A DNA stretch of 64,000 nt from positions 1 to 64,000 of the forward strand of contig JAZLFH010000012.1 of NCBI GenBank assembly GCA_045615705.1, in the 5' to 3' direction. The stretch comes from JAZLFH01 sp045615705. Lineage in GTDB: Bacteria; Bacillota; Clostridia; UMGS1883. Position 1 is the stretch's first letter. Each line of letters opens with the position of its first letter. The translations under genes and the position numbers were made by a program. Under the pieces are notes generated by a model that ran no database searches, had not been told where the DNA came from, and worked only from the letters and a program-made list of their open reading frames with translations. Below are positions 1 to 7,568 of this stretch, in pieces.

Positions 1-91
1 CTTAAAAAAGTATCGAACGAGGATTTTTGGAAAGTAATAAGTAATAGTGAATAAGGAAGAAGTAAGGTAAAAATCGCAAGCGATTTTGTTT
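1..91. repeat. 91-bp direct repeat, copy 1
   Basis: Identical to 330-420 except position 79 (A here, G at 408). It contains GA-rich low-complexity sequence and, at 70-87, a perfect 8-bp hairpin (AAAATCGC/GCGATTTT) whose 2-nt loop holds the single mismatch. The copy starts at the window edge, so the true repeat may extend further left. Confidence 0.93.
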
Positions 92-329
92 TGAATTGTT
101 GCAGAGAGAATGGAGGTACACTCGATGAGAGCAACCTGCTCAAAAAATGTGTTAAAATAAATCTTGTAAAAAGAGATTTATTTGCTTTTGAAATTGATAT
201 TCAAAAAGCCGAGAAACCGTATAAAATACGGGAATTTCAGGGTGACAGTAATATCGTCACGCAGAGACAAAAATCCTCGTTCGTAAGAACGGGGATTTTT
301 ACTTATTCACTCTTCCTTCTTCACTCTTG
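92..329. other. segment between direct repeats, no recognised gene
   Basis: 238 bp flanked by the two 91-bp repeats. A 91-codon open frame crosses it but runs into the second repeat, has no convincing ribosome-binding site and resembles no family known to me. Small hairpins are visible (CCGTA/TACGG near 217, GTGAC/GTCAC near 242) and it ends in the terminator-like hairpin at 269-300. It may be a fragment of a structured element. Confidence 0.4.
269..300 (+). terminator. terminator-like hairpin
   Basis: A 14-bp stem (269-282 with 287-300, one G-T pair) has a 4-nt loop and ends in TTTTT. Its left arm is also complementary to 342-356 in the second direct repeat, so alternative pairings exist. 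Confidence 0.6.
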
Positions 330-420
330 CTTAAAAAAGTATCGAACGAGGATTTTTGGAAAGTAATAAGTAATAGTGAATAAGGAAGAAGTAAGGTAAA
401 AATCGCAGGCGATTTTGTTT
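330..420. repeat. 91-bp direct repeat, copy 2
   Basis: 90 of 91 positions match 1-91. The copy runs straight into the structured repeat at 428-508. A diverged reverse-complement relative of its GA-rich part lies at about 40650-40697. Confidence 0.93.
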
Positions 421-427
421 GAAAGAA

Positions 428-508
428 GGGGAACCAAGCCCTAAGAGGGCTACGAGCGTAAAGAAAACGATTGATAATCGTTTTTAGCGAGTAGGTGCGT
501 AGCGGTAC
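428..508 (+). repeat. structured dispersed repeat, copy A
   Basis: About 80% similar to the reverse complement of 40962-41046. Both copies contain a hairpin around a GAT loop with an 8-bp stem. One stem pair is A-T here and G-C in the other copy, a compensatory change. The repeat ends inside the first codons of the truncated four-helix-bundle frame. Confidence 0.75.
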
Positions 509-743
509 TTCCATCGGTGCAAATATTCACGAATCAAAATATGCACACGGCACGGCAGATTTTGTGTCAAAAATGCAAATTGCCTTAAAAGAATGCTATG
601 AATCTGAATATTGGCTCGAATTACTTTATAAAACAAACTACATTGAGGAATGTAATTATAAGGAATTGCAGAATGCTTGCGGTACAATCCGCCGTATGCT
701 CATTTCTTCAATCAACACCGCAAAAGAAAAACTTAATAACTAA
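495..743 (+). pseudogene. 5'-truncated four helix bundle protein (23S rRNA IVP / TIGR02436 family)
   Basis: The frame gives 82 residues starting at a GTG and opens with RSGTSIGANIHES, which in intact family members lies roughly 35-40 residues from the N-terminus. The rest matches the helical core and C-terminus (a K..LKECYESEYWLELL stretch and a final helix). The family is about 115-125 residues long, forms pentameric four-helix bundles, and is known from 23S rRNA intervening sequences and dispersed loci; its function is unclear. The missing N-terminal helix is replaced by the repeat at 428-508, so I read this as a remnant. No ribosome-binding site precedes the GTG. Confidence 0.75.
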
Positions 744-757
744 AATGATTTTAGATT

Positions 758-794
758 GCAGTAACCGATAAAATGTTTCGGTTACTGCTTTTTT
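758..794 (+). terminator. intrinsic terminator
   Basis: A perfect 11-bp stem (758-768 with 778-788) is followed by a T run. It closes off the remnant gene before the next transcription unit. Confidence 0.85.
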
Positions 795-803
795 AAATTT
801 ATA

Positions 804-832
804 TTGCATTTATAGGTAATGTATGGTACAAT
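804..832 (+). promoter_or_regulatory. promoter of the M23 peptidase unit
   Basis: TTGCAT at 804-809, 17-bp spacer, TACAAT at 827-832. The predicted start near 839 coincides with the first base of the closing stem of the leader RNA. Confidence 0.75.
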
Positions 833-838
833 AATTAT

Positions 839-1047
839 GCCACACAATTGAATCGACAAATATAAGGGATAATACTCTCTATTTTTATATAGGGATATTT
901 CACCCTTTTTTCGCAAAGAATGAATTAGGTAAAAATGCTGATTCCGTCTTTGCGAATTAGGAGAGGTATCCTTATTTGTTGAAATTGTGTGGCAACAATA
1001 GGAGTTAGCGTTTTTCGGTGTGCTGACTTTTGTTGGCACACTTTTTT
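839..1047 (+). promoter_or_regulatory. structured leader RNA with terminator, riboswitch-like, class not recognised
   Basis: Bases 839-849 pair perfectly with 983-993 (11 bp). Inside, 858-878 can pair with about 960-979 with bulges. There is a small AGGG/CCCU hairpin, and a long hairpin of an 8-bp CGCAAAGA/TCTTTGCG stem, an internal loop and a further 7-bp stem. Downstream, 1018-1027 and 1032-1041 form a 10-bp terminator with a T run, about 20 bases before the peptidase start codon. Aptamer-like domain plus terminator is the usual architecture of transcriptional riboswitches. I could not match it to c-di-AMP, c-di-GMP, SAM, TPP or cobalamin consensus motifs. Confidence 0.6.
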
Positions 1048-1068
1048 AATTTAAGGAGAAGTTTGAGG

Positions 1069-3378
1069 ATGAAGAAAAGAGTGATGAGTCTTTTGCTTAT
1101 GGTAGCGGTGATAATGTATTTGTGTCCAAATATGCTTATAACAAGTGTGAGTGCTATGGGCGAATATGGTGGAAATATGACCGGAGCAACTTGGTGTTGG
1201 CCATTTCATGGATACTCATCAACTACATCAGCATTTTCTAAAATCTCTTCATCTTACGGTTATCGCGGTACGGGATATAACAATTTTCATTATGGTATGG
1301 ATATTGGGGAAGGTAATGGGACTGCCGTATATGCAATTCGAAGCGGTACAGTAACAGTAGCAGACACAAATCCGGACAATGCAGAGGGTAGGTATGTAGT
1401 TATAAATCATAACGATGGATATATGTCTGTTTATATGCATTTGAGTTCTCTTAATGTATATGTTGGTCAAACTGTAACTACAAGTACAAAAATTGGTGCA
1501 GTTGGCGGATCCGGATATGGCAAGGACGGATATTATGCATATCATTTACATTTAGGAATTCACTATAGTTCGTCATTTTCATTTAATTGCAATGTAAATC
1601 CATGTCCAAGCGGATATACGAGAGTTGGTAGTTCTATGCAAGCAAGTGCAGGTGGCTACCCTGTTGGTTCAGCTTCTATTTCGTATTCATTAAATGGTAT
1701 TGATGCACCCCCTCCGGCACCGCCGACAGGTCTTGTTGTTGGCGTAACAGGTACAAAAGTTGCAGTATCATGGAATGCTTCACAAAATGCATCATACTAT
1801 GATGTGTATTTGATACAAGCACCTTGGGGTTGGGACGATATTAAATACTCTCAAAGTGTAAACGGAGCCTATGGTTATTGTGAATTTAACGGAGTTGCAC
1901 CGGGCGATTATGCTGTTTTTATAATTGCAAGACCAAATGCTGATAGTGTTCAAAGCGAATGGAAGGAGTTTAGTGTTACCGTACAGCAACCCGTTGATTT
2001 GGGTGATAATTTTTATTCATACATAATTCAAACAAATTCTGATTTGCCAATCACATATGATGAAGATGGCTTTGTAAGATTAAGGCCTATGTTTGGATCC
2101 ATTAGTCAACTTTGGCATTTTATTAGGCAGAGTAATGGAAGTTATATTATTTCATCATGTAAAGACAATAAACTATTAGAAATGTATTTTGGAGATACTT
2201 CAAACAATAACCCTGCTGCAGTTTGCGTAGAAGATTGGGGTGGAAACAATCAAAGATGGTTTATATATTCCTATGGTAACGGATACATTTTACAATCAGC
2301 ACACGAGCCTCAATTAAATAGAGTTTTGACAACACAAGGGCTTACCGGAGCAACCGGCATGGCTGTACAGACATGTGAAAGATCAAATTTGTCATCACAA
2401 ATATTTACAATCTATAAAGGAGATGAATCATGGCAAGATGTTTATAGAAATCTCGATAAGAGTAACGACTTTTTTGCAACTATATCTCATAAAGATTCAA
2501 TGTTGACAATAACATATGATAACGCAGGATTTGTTAAACTTCAAAGTAAAGATGATTTGGATAATCAGGTATGGCATTTTAGAAGAGAACAAAATGGAAG
2601 CTACACAATTACATCATGTAAAGACAACAAACTATTAGAGATGTATTTTGGGGACACTTCAAATAATAACCCTGCTGCTGTTTGCGTAGAAGATTGGGGT
2701 GGAAACAATCAAAGATGGTTTATATATTTTATGGGTGACAACGGATATGTGTTTCAATCAGCACACGAGCCTCAATTAAATAGAGTTTTGACAACGCAAG
2801 GACTTGTCGGAAAAGCCGGTATGGCTGTACAAACATGTGAAAGATCAAACCTTCCTTCACAGATTTTTTTCATTAACAAAGAGTTTATCATAACATATAA
2901 TTCTAATGGTGGCACAGGTTCGCCGTTAAGTCAAACTAAATTCTGTCGGACACCATTGACACTTTCCTCAACTAAACCGACAAGAGCAGGATATACTTTT
3001 AAAGAATGGAATACAAAAACTGATGGAAGCGGCAAGTCATACGCAAGCGGATCAAGTTATACAAGTGAATGCTCTGTAACGTTATACGCTCAATGGGAAT
3101 ATATAGAGCCCCACATTGAAGCATCTGTTCACAAAAATAACATATCTTACCAAGTAACGATAGAACCATTTAACCTTGATTCTGCACAGATATTTGTTGC
3201 CGGATATAATAACGGTAAATTTGTTGGGGTAAAAACATTTGATAAAATAAAATCCGATACAGTTATATTTAGCGGAAATTTTGATGAATTTAAAATATTT
3301 GCATGGGATAGTATGACAAATATTAAACCATTATGCACTCCAAAAATTATTCCTCAAAGTGAGTGGTTAATTGAATGA
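1069..3378 (+). CDS. secreted M23 (LytM-type) metallopeptidase with lectin-like repeats
   Basis: 769 residues. The start is the ATG 9 bp after AAGGAGA; an upstream in-frame TTG lies inside the terminator and is rejected. Residues 1-29 are a signal peptide (cleavage after SVSA). The M23 domain spans about 50-180, with the HxxxD zinc motif at H74/D78 and HLH at 159-161. A fibronectin-III-like domain (about 212-305) follows, then two ricin-B-like repeats (about 314-452 and 467-605), an InlB/Listeria-Bacteroides type repeat (about 606-680, GYTFKEWNT) and an uncharacterised tail. M23 enzymes cut peptidoglycan cross-bridges; the C-terminal modules suggest binding to carbohydrate or cell surface. 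No sortase or membrane anchor is evident, so the protein is probably released or wall-bound. It is a single-gene unit behind the structured leader. Confidence 0.9.
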   Translation: MKKRVMSLLLMVAVIMYLCPNMLITSVSAMGEYGGNMTGATWCWPFHGYSSTTSAFSKISSSYGYRGTGYNNFHYGMDIGEGNGTAVYAIRSGTVTVADTNPDNAEGRYVVINHNDGYMSVYMHLSSLNVYVGQTVTTSTKIGAVGGSGYGKDGYYAYHLHLGIHYSSSFSFNCNVNPCPSGYTRVGSSMQASAGGYPVGSASISYSLNGIDAPPPAPPTGLVVGVTGTKVAVSWNASQNASYYDVYLIQAPWGWDDIKYSQSVNGAYGYCEFNGVAPGDYAVFIIARPNADSVQSEWKEFSVTVQQPVDLGDNFYSYIIQTNSDLPITYDEDGFVRLRPMFGSISQLWHFIRQSNGSYIISSCKDNKLLEMYFGDTSNNNPAAVCVEDWGGNNQRWFIYSYGNGYILQSAHEPQLNRVLTTQGLTGATGMAVQTCERSNLSSQIFTIYKGDESWQDVYRNLDKSNDFFATISHKDSMLTITYDNAGFVKLQSKDDLDNQVWHFRREQNGSYTITSCKDNKLLEMYFGDTSNNNPAAVCVEDWGGNNQRWFIYFMGDNGYVFQSAHEPQLNRVLTTQGLVGKAGMAVQTCERSNLPSQIFFINKEFIITYNSNGGTGSPLSQTKFCRTPLTLSSTKPTRAGYTFKEWNTKTDGSGKSYASGSSYTSECSVTLYAQWEYIEPHIEASVHKNNISYQVTIEPFNLDSAQIFVAGYNNGKFVGVKTFDKIKSDTVIFSGNFDEFKIFAWDSMTNIKPLCTPKIIPQSEWLIE
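2010..2883 (+). repeat. internal tandem duplication in the M23 gene (153-codon period)
   Basis: Two in-frame copies, offset 459 bp, encode the ricin-like domains. Around 2155-2270 and 2614-2729 the DNA is nearly identical, with mostly synonymous differences, while the domain starts are much more diverged. Confidence 0.85.
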
Positions 3379-3588
3379 TAAAATATAATGGATTGTTTTC
3401 TATTCCCAAAAAGGAAACATTTGCAGAAATTATAGGAGAGTAGCAATAATATGTAAAATATAGTTTTGGGCTTTATCGGTTGCAAGCATCTGTTTTTGCG
3501 GATAAAAAATCTTAAAGATGTTAATTTTTCTCATCAAAATACACAATAAAAGGCCTTTAAAATTACATAAAAACGGCACATTGTTCTC

Positions 3589-3617
3589 TTGACATATTTT
3601 TAAAAATATGTTAAGAT
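3589..3617 (+). promoter_or_regulatory. promoter of the pur operon
   Basis: TTGACA at 3589-3594, 17-bp spacer, TAAGAT at 3612-3617. Transcription would start near 3624, just upstream of the riboswitch. Confidence 0.8.
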
Positions 3618-3635
3618 TTATATGTACCGAAAGGT

Positions 3636-3757
3636 TCTTTGTAACTGACGGAAAGCGGAGTTTGATTTCCTATGTGAAAAATATGCAACTGTTTTTCTTC
3701 CGCCTCCCGTCCGGGCACAGTTAAGTAAGTCTTAACTGCGTCTTTTTTGTTTTTTTT
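3636..3757 (+). promoter_or_regulatory. ZTP (pfl) riboswitch with terminator
   Basis: The two conserved halves of the pfl motif are visible: GTAACTGACGGAA at 3641-3653 and CCGTCCGGGCA at 3707-3717, close to the consensus GUAACUGGCGG and CCGCCUGGGCA. The second half abuts an intrinsic terminator (CAGTTAAG 3718-3725 with CTTAACTG 3731-3738, then a T-rich run). Known members sense ZMP/ZTP, which builds up when 10-formyl-THF is short, and turn on purine or folate genes. The position directly before purE fits: ligand binding would prevent termination. Confidence 0.85.
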
Positions 3758-3770
3758 GAGGAGGGTATTT

Positions 3771-4262
3771 ATGAAAAAAGTCGGAATCGTTATGGGGAGC
3801 GATAGTGATCTTCCAATCGTGCAAAAAGCTATCGACACGCTTAAAGAACTTGAAATACCGTTTGAAGCACATGTGTATTCTGCACACAGAACACCTGTTG
3901 AGTCATCGGAGTTTTCAAAAAATGCAGAAAAAAACGGTTTTGGAGTAATTATTGCGGCTGCGGGTATGGCTGCACATTTGGCAGGGGTGATTGCCGCCAA
4001 TACTACTATACCTGTAATCGGAATACCCTGCTATTCAAACACATTAAACGGCGTTGACGCACTTTTATCGACAGTTCAAATGCCACCGGGAATACCGGTT
4101 GCAACAGTAGCGATAAACGGAGCAGTTAATGCCGCTTTACTTTCAGCGGAGATTTTGGCACTCAGCGAGCCGGCACTTTCCGAGAAATTAAAGGCGAAGA
4201 GAGTTGCGGACTACCAAAAAACAGTTAAAAAAGATGCGGATTTAAACGCATCGTTAAAATAA
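3771..4262 (+). CDS. purE: N5-carboxyaminoimidazole ribonucleotide mutase
   Basis: 163 residues, the usual class I PurE length. The ATG follows GAGGAGG; an upstream TTG is ignored. The N-terminal MGSDSDLP motif and SAHRTP bind substrate, and the AAAGMAAHLAG stretch is typical. It converts N5-CAIR to CAIR in de novo purine synthesis. No purK lies nearby, so N5-CAIR must be made by a gene elsewhere. First gene of a nine-gene operon; purC follows after 21 bp. Confidence 0.97.
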   Translation: MKKVGIVMGSDSDLPIVQKAIDTLKELEIPFEAHVYSAHRTPVESSEFSKNAEKNGFGVIIAAAGMAAHLAGVIAANTTIPVIGIPCYSNTLNGVDALLSTVQMPPGIPVATVAINGAVNAALLSAEILALSEPALSEKLKAKRVADYQKTVKKDADLNASLK

Positions 4263-4283
4263 TTAATGTAAGGAGAAATTATC

Positions 4284-4964
4284 ATGGAATTGGTTTACAC
4301 AGGAAAGACAAAAAATGTTTATGCTCTTGAAAACGGAAATTATCTTTTGAAGTTTAAGGACGATTGCACGGGAAAAGACGGCGTGTTTGACCCGGGCGAA
4401 AACTCGGTTGGACTCACAATAGAAGGCGTTGGCGATGTAAATCTGCGTATGTCTGTTTATTTCTTTGAAAAAGTAAACGAAGCAGGAATTAAGACACACT
4501 ATGTAAGTGCCGATATCGACAATACGACAATGGAAGTTTTACCTGCAAAAGTTTTCGGTAAAGGTTTGGAAGTTATCTGCCGTCACAAGGCAGTAGGAAG
4601 TTTCTACCGTCGTTACAGCGACTACATTGAAGAAGGAGCAGACCTTCCGCAGTATGTCGAAATGACATTTAAAAATGACGACAAGGGCGACCCGCTTGTA
4701 ACAAAGGACGGCTTGGTTGACCTTAAAATTATGAGCGAAAAGCAGTACGATGACATTAAGACTATGACACAGAAAATCACTAAGATTGTAGCAGACGATT
4801 TAGAAAGCAAAGGACTTATTCTTTACGATATCAAGTTTGAGTTCGGCTACGACAAAGACGGAAATGTAATGCTTATAGACGAAATCGCATCGGGAAATAT
4901 GAGAGTATACAAAGACGGAGAATATGTTGACCCCATGACACTTTCAAAACTTTTCTTTGCATAA
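4284..4964 (+). CDS. purC: SAICAR synthetase
   Basis: 226 residues, starting at ATG after AAGGAGA. It joins CAIR and aspartate with ATP to give SAICAR. The N-terminal TGKTKNVY loop, the CRHKAVGSF motif and the IYDIKFEFG/LIDEI region identify the family. The C-terminal end reads DEIASGNMRVYKDG instead of the common DEISPDTCR motif, so this belongs to a divergent subfamily. Cytoplasmic, second in the pur operon. Confidence 0.95.
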   Translation: MELVYTGKTKNVYALENGNYLLKFKDDCTGKDGVFDPGENSVGLTIEGVGDVNLRMSVYFFEKVNEAGIKTHYVSADIDNTTMEVLPAKVFGKGLEVICRHKAVGSFYRRYSDYIEEGADLPQYVEMTFKNDDKGDPLVTKDGLVDLKIMSEKQYDDIKTMTQKITKIVADDLESKGLILYDIKFEFGYDKDGNVMLIDEIASGNMRVYKDGEYVDPMTLSKLFFA

Positions 4965-4991
4965 TATAAAAAATCTAAAAGGAGAAAACTT

Positions 4992-6419
4992 ATGGGTGGC
5001 TTTTTCGGTGCGGTCGGAAAAGAAAATGTAATGAGCGATGTCTTTTTCGGCACAGACTATCATTCACATCTCGGCACAAAGACTGCCGGTATGGCGGCAT
5101 ACAGTAAAAAGTTGGGTATTCAGCGAAGTATTCACAATATTTCAAATTCGCCGTTTCGTACAAAGTTTGAAGGAATTTTGGAAGAGATGGAAGGGACGGC
5201 TGCAATAGGTTCTATAAACGATACCGACCCGCAACCTCTTATAATTAAGTCAAAACTCGGTTCTTACGCACTTTTGACCGTTGGAACTATAAACAATATT
5301 GACGAACTTGTGAAAAAGTGCTTTTCAATGTCTAACTGTCAGTTTACGACAAAGTCGGGCGGCGGAGTAAATACAACAGAGTTGATATCCGCACTTATTA
5401 ACCAAAAGTCAAGTATTGAAGAGGGAATAGAGTTTGCCCAAGATTTAATTGACGGTACAGCTGTAATTGTTATTCTCACCGACAGAAATTCTATTATTTC
5501 TGCAAGAGATAAGACAGGGAGACTTCCCGTGCATATAGGTAAGAGCAAAAAGGGACACTGTGTTTCGTTTGAAAACTTTGCCTATGAAAAACTCGGCTAT
5601 GAAACGGAATATGAGTTAAAGCCCGGGGAAATTGCAGAAGTCTTTCCGGACGAAGTAAAAATACTAAAAAAAGGAAGCGAAGATATGCAGATATGTTCGT
5701 TCCTTTGGTCGTACTACGGGTTCCCCACATCAGAGTATGAAAAAATTAATGTTGAGGTTATGAGATGCCGTAACGGTGAAATCTTGGCACAGAATGACAT
5801 TGATAACAATATGCTGCCCGATGTTGACTTTGTAGCAGGTGTTCCGGATTCCGGTACTCCTCATGCGATAGGTTACGCAAACAGGAGCCATATTCCTTTT
5901 GCCCGTCCGTTCATAAAATATACTCCCACTTGGCCGAGGAGTTTTATGCCTTCGAGTCAGACGGAGAGAAATCGTATAGCAAAGATGAAGCAAATCCCGA
6001 TAAATGAACTGATTCACGGCAAAAACCTCTTGTTTGTTGACGATTCCATCGTAAGAGGAACACAAATCAGAGAAACCGTAGAATTTTTATACGAGTGCGG
6101 TGCAAAATCAGTGCATATGAGGTCTGCGTGTCCTCCGATTTTATACGGTTGTAAATACTTAAACTTTTCCCGTTCCACAAGCGATATGGAACTCATTACC
6201 CGTGCTACGATAATGGAACTTGAAGGCGAAGAGGGAATGAAATATCTTCTTGAATACAGCGACAGAAACACGGAACGCGGTAAAAATTTAAGAAAGAAAA
6301 TTTGTGAAAAATTACACTTGGCATCACTTGAATTTCAGACAATAGAAGGACTTCAAAAGGCGATAGGTCTTGATAAATGCAAACTTTGTACATATTGTTG
6401 GGACGGAAAGGAAAAGTAA
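4992..6419 (+). CDS. purF: amidophosphoribosyltransferase, variant lacking the N-terminal nucleophile Cys
   Basis: 475 residues. An N-terminal Ntn glutaminase-like domain (about 1-230) is followed by a phosphoribosyltransferase domain with the PRPP loop VDDSIVRGT. Canonical PurF exposes Cys1 after Met removal (CGIFG); here the sequence begins MGGFFGA, so the glutaminase nucleophile is absent. Candidate Fe-S ligands of the Bacillus-type enzyme remain (C in MQICSF, C in SACPP, and CKLC near the end). I recall the same GGFFG variant in other anaerobes. It may use free ammonia or receive it from another protein. The operon context leaves little doubt that it serves the first step of purine synthesis. 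Confidence 0.9.
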   Translation: MGGFFGAVGKENVMSDVFFGTDYHSHLGTKTAGMAAYSKKLGIQRSIHNISNSPFRTKFEGILEEMEGTAAIGSINDTDPQPLIIKSKLGSYALLTVGTINNIDELVKKCFSMSNCQFTTKSGGGVNTTELISALINQKSSIEEGIEFAQDLIDGTAVIVILTDRNSIISARDKTGRLPVHIGKSKKGHCVSFENFAYEKLGYETEYELKPGEIAEVFPDEVKILKKGSEDMQICSFLWSYYGFPTSEYEKINVEVMRCRNGEILAQNDIDNNMLPDVDFVAGVPDSGTPHAIGYANRSHIPFARPFIKYTPTWPRSFMPSSQTERNRIAKMKQIPINELIHGKNLLFVDDSIVRGTQIRETVEFLYECGAKSVHMRSACPPILYGCKYLNFSRSTSDMELITRATIMELEGEEGMKYLLEYSDRNTERGKNLRKKICEKLHLASLEFQTIEGLQKAIGLDKCKLCTYCWDGKEK

Positions 6420-6420
6420 A

Positions 6421-7461
6421 ATGATAGAAAATTCCAAATCGGAAGCCTATGCATCTGCGGGAGTTGATATAACCGCAGGATATAAGGCTGTTGAACTTAT
6501 GAAAAAGCACATAAAAACCACACTTACCAAAGGAGCATGCTCCGATGTCGGCGGGTTCGGCGGACTTTTTGAACTTGATTTAGAAGGGATTTCAAAGCCT
6601 ATTTTGGTCAGCGGAACGGACGGAGTCGGCACGAAATTAAAACTTGCATTTTTGCTGGACAAGCACGACACGGTCGGTATTGACTGCGTGGCAATGTGCG
6701 TAAACGACATAATTTGTTGCGGAGCAAAGCCGTTGTTTTTCTTGGATTATATTGCCTGCGGAAAAAATGTACCCGAAAGGATAGCGGATATTGTCAGCGG
6801 AGTTTGTAAGGGTTGCGTAATGTCGGGAGCGGCATTAATCGGCGGAGAAACTGCGGAAATGCCGGGATTTTACCCCGAAAACGAGTATGACCTTGCGGGA
6901 TATTCTACCGGAATTGTCGATAAGGACAAGGTAATAGACAACACAAAGATGAAAGAGGGCGATGTTATCATTGCTCTTCCGTCAAGCGGAGTTCATTCAA
7001 ACGGATTTTCGCTTGTAAGAAAAGTTTTTGATGTTGAACATAAAGACTTAAACAGAAAATATGACTGCCTTGACAAACCTTTGGGTGAAACTCTTTTAAC
7101 GCCCACAAAAATCTATGTCAAGCCTGTTTTGGCACTTCTTAAAGAAGTGGAAGTTAAAGGAATTTCTCACATTACGGGCGGTGGATTTTACGAGAACATA
7201 CCGAGAAGTATTCCCGATGGCTTGGGTGCGGTAATTGATAAGAAAAGCATAAGAGTCCTTCCTATATTTGACCTTATCAAAAAAGAGGGAAATATCTCGG
7301 AAAGAGATATGTACAACACATACAATATGGGCGTGGGCATGAGTATAGTTTTGGCGAAGGAAAACGAAGAAAAAGCCCTTAAAATTTTAAAAGAAAACGG
7401 CGAAGATGCCTATGTAATCGGGAAAATTGCAAAAATGGAAAACAAGATAGAAATACGCTGA
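6421..7461 (+). CDS. purM: phosphoribosylformylglycinamidine cyclo-ligase (AIR synthetase)
   Basis: 346 residues, starting at ATG 2 bp after the purF stop, with GGAAAGGA inside the end of purF as ribosome-binding site. It closes the imidazole ring: FGAM plus ATP gives AIR. Seen: the YASAGVDI N-terminus, the glycine-rich VSGTDGVGTKLK, the GGETAEMPGFY motif and LPSSGVHSNGFSLVR, all diagnostic of PurM. Confidence 0.97.
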   Translation: MIENSKSEAYASAGVDITAGYKAVELMKKHIKTTLTKGACSDVGGFGGLFELDLEGISKPILVSGTDGVGTKLKLAFLLDKHDTVGIDCVAMCVNDIICCGAKPLFFLDYIACGKNVPERIADIVSGVCKGCVMSGAALIGGETAEMPGFYPENEYDLAGYSTGIVDKDKVIDNTKMKEGDVIIALPSSGVHSNGFSLVRKVFDVEHKDLNRKYDCLDKPLGETLLTPTKIYVKPVLALLKEVEVKGISHITGGGFYENIPRSIPDGLGAVIDKKSIRVLPIFDLIKKEGNISERDMYNTYNMGVGMSIVLAKENEEKALKILKENGEDAYVIGKIAKMENKIEIR

Positions 7462-7568
7462 GCATATCTTTAAGTAACTTGTTAAACTTTTAATCTTTCG
7501 GTGATTCATTTCTTCTTTTTCGGCAATAAGCTTTTGTACGCCGATAAATTTTTATGCAGGAGTTAAAA

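Noticed and set aside
100..145. String resembling part of a SAM-I riboswitch (GAGAGAATGGAGG, GATGA, GCAACC)
   Set aside because: The order of stems is wrong: the AGGT/ACCT pairing falls inside what should be an unpaired joining region, the GGTGCTAA-type block is missing, and no methionine gene follows.
839..1047. c-di-AMP (ydaO) riboswitch before the cell-wall peptidase
   Set aside because: The conserved GGGGTGAAT and CAGCTAACCTCG blocks are absent; only GATTCCGTC-like fragments can be seen, so I leave the class open.
3747..3770. Upstream TTG start for purE
   Set aside because: It lies in the T run of the riboswitch terminator, before the GAGGAGG site that serves the ATG at 3771.
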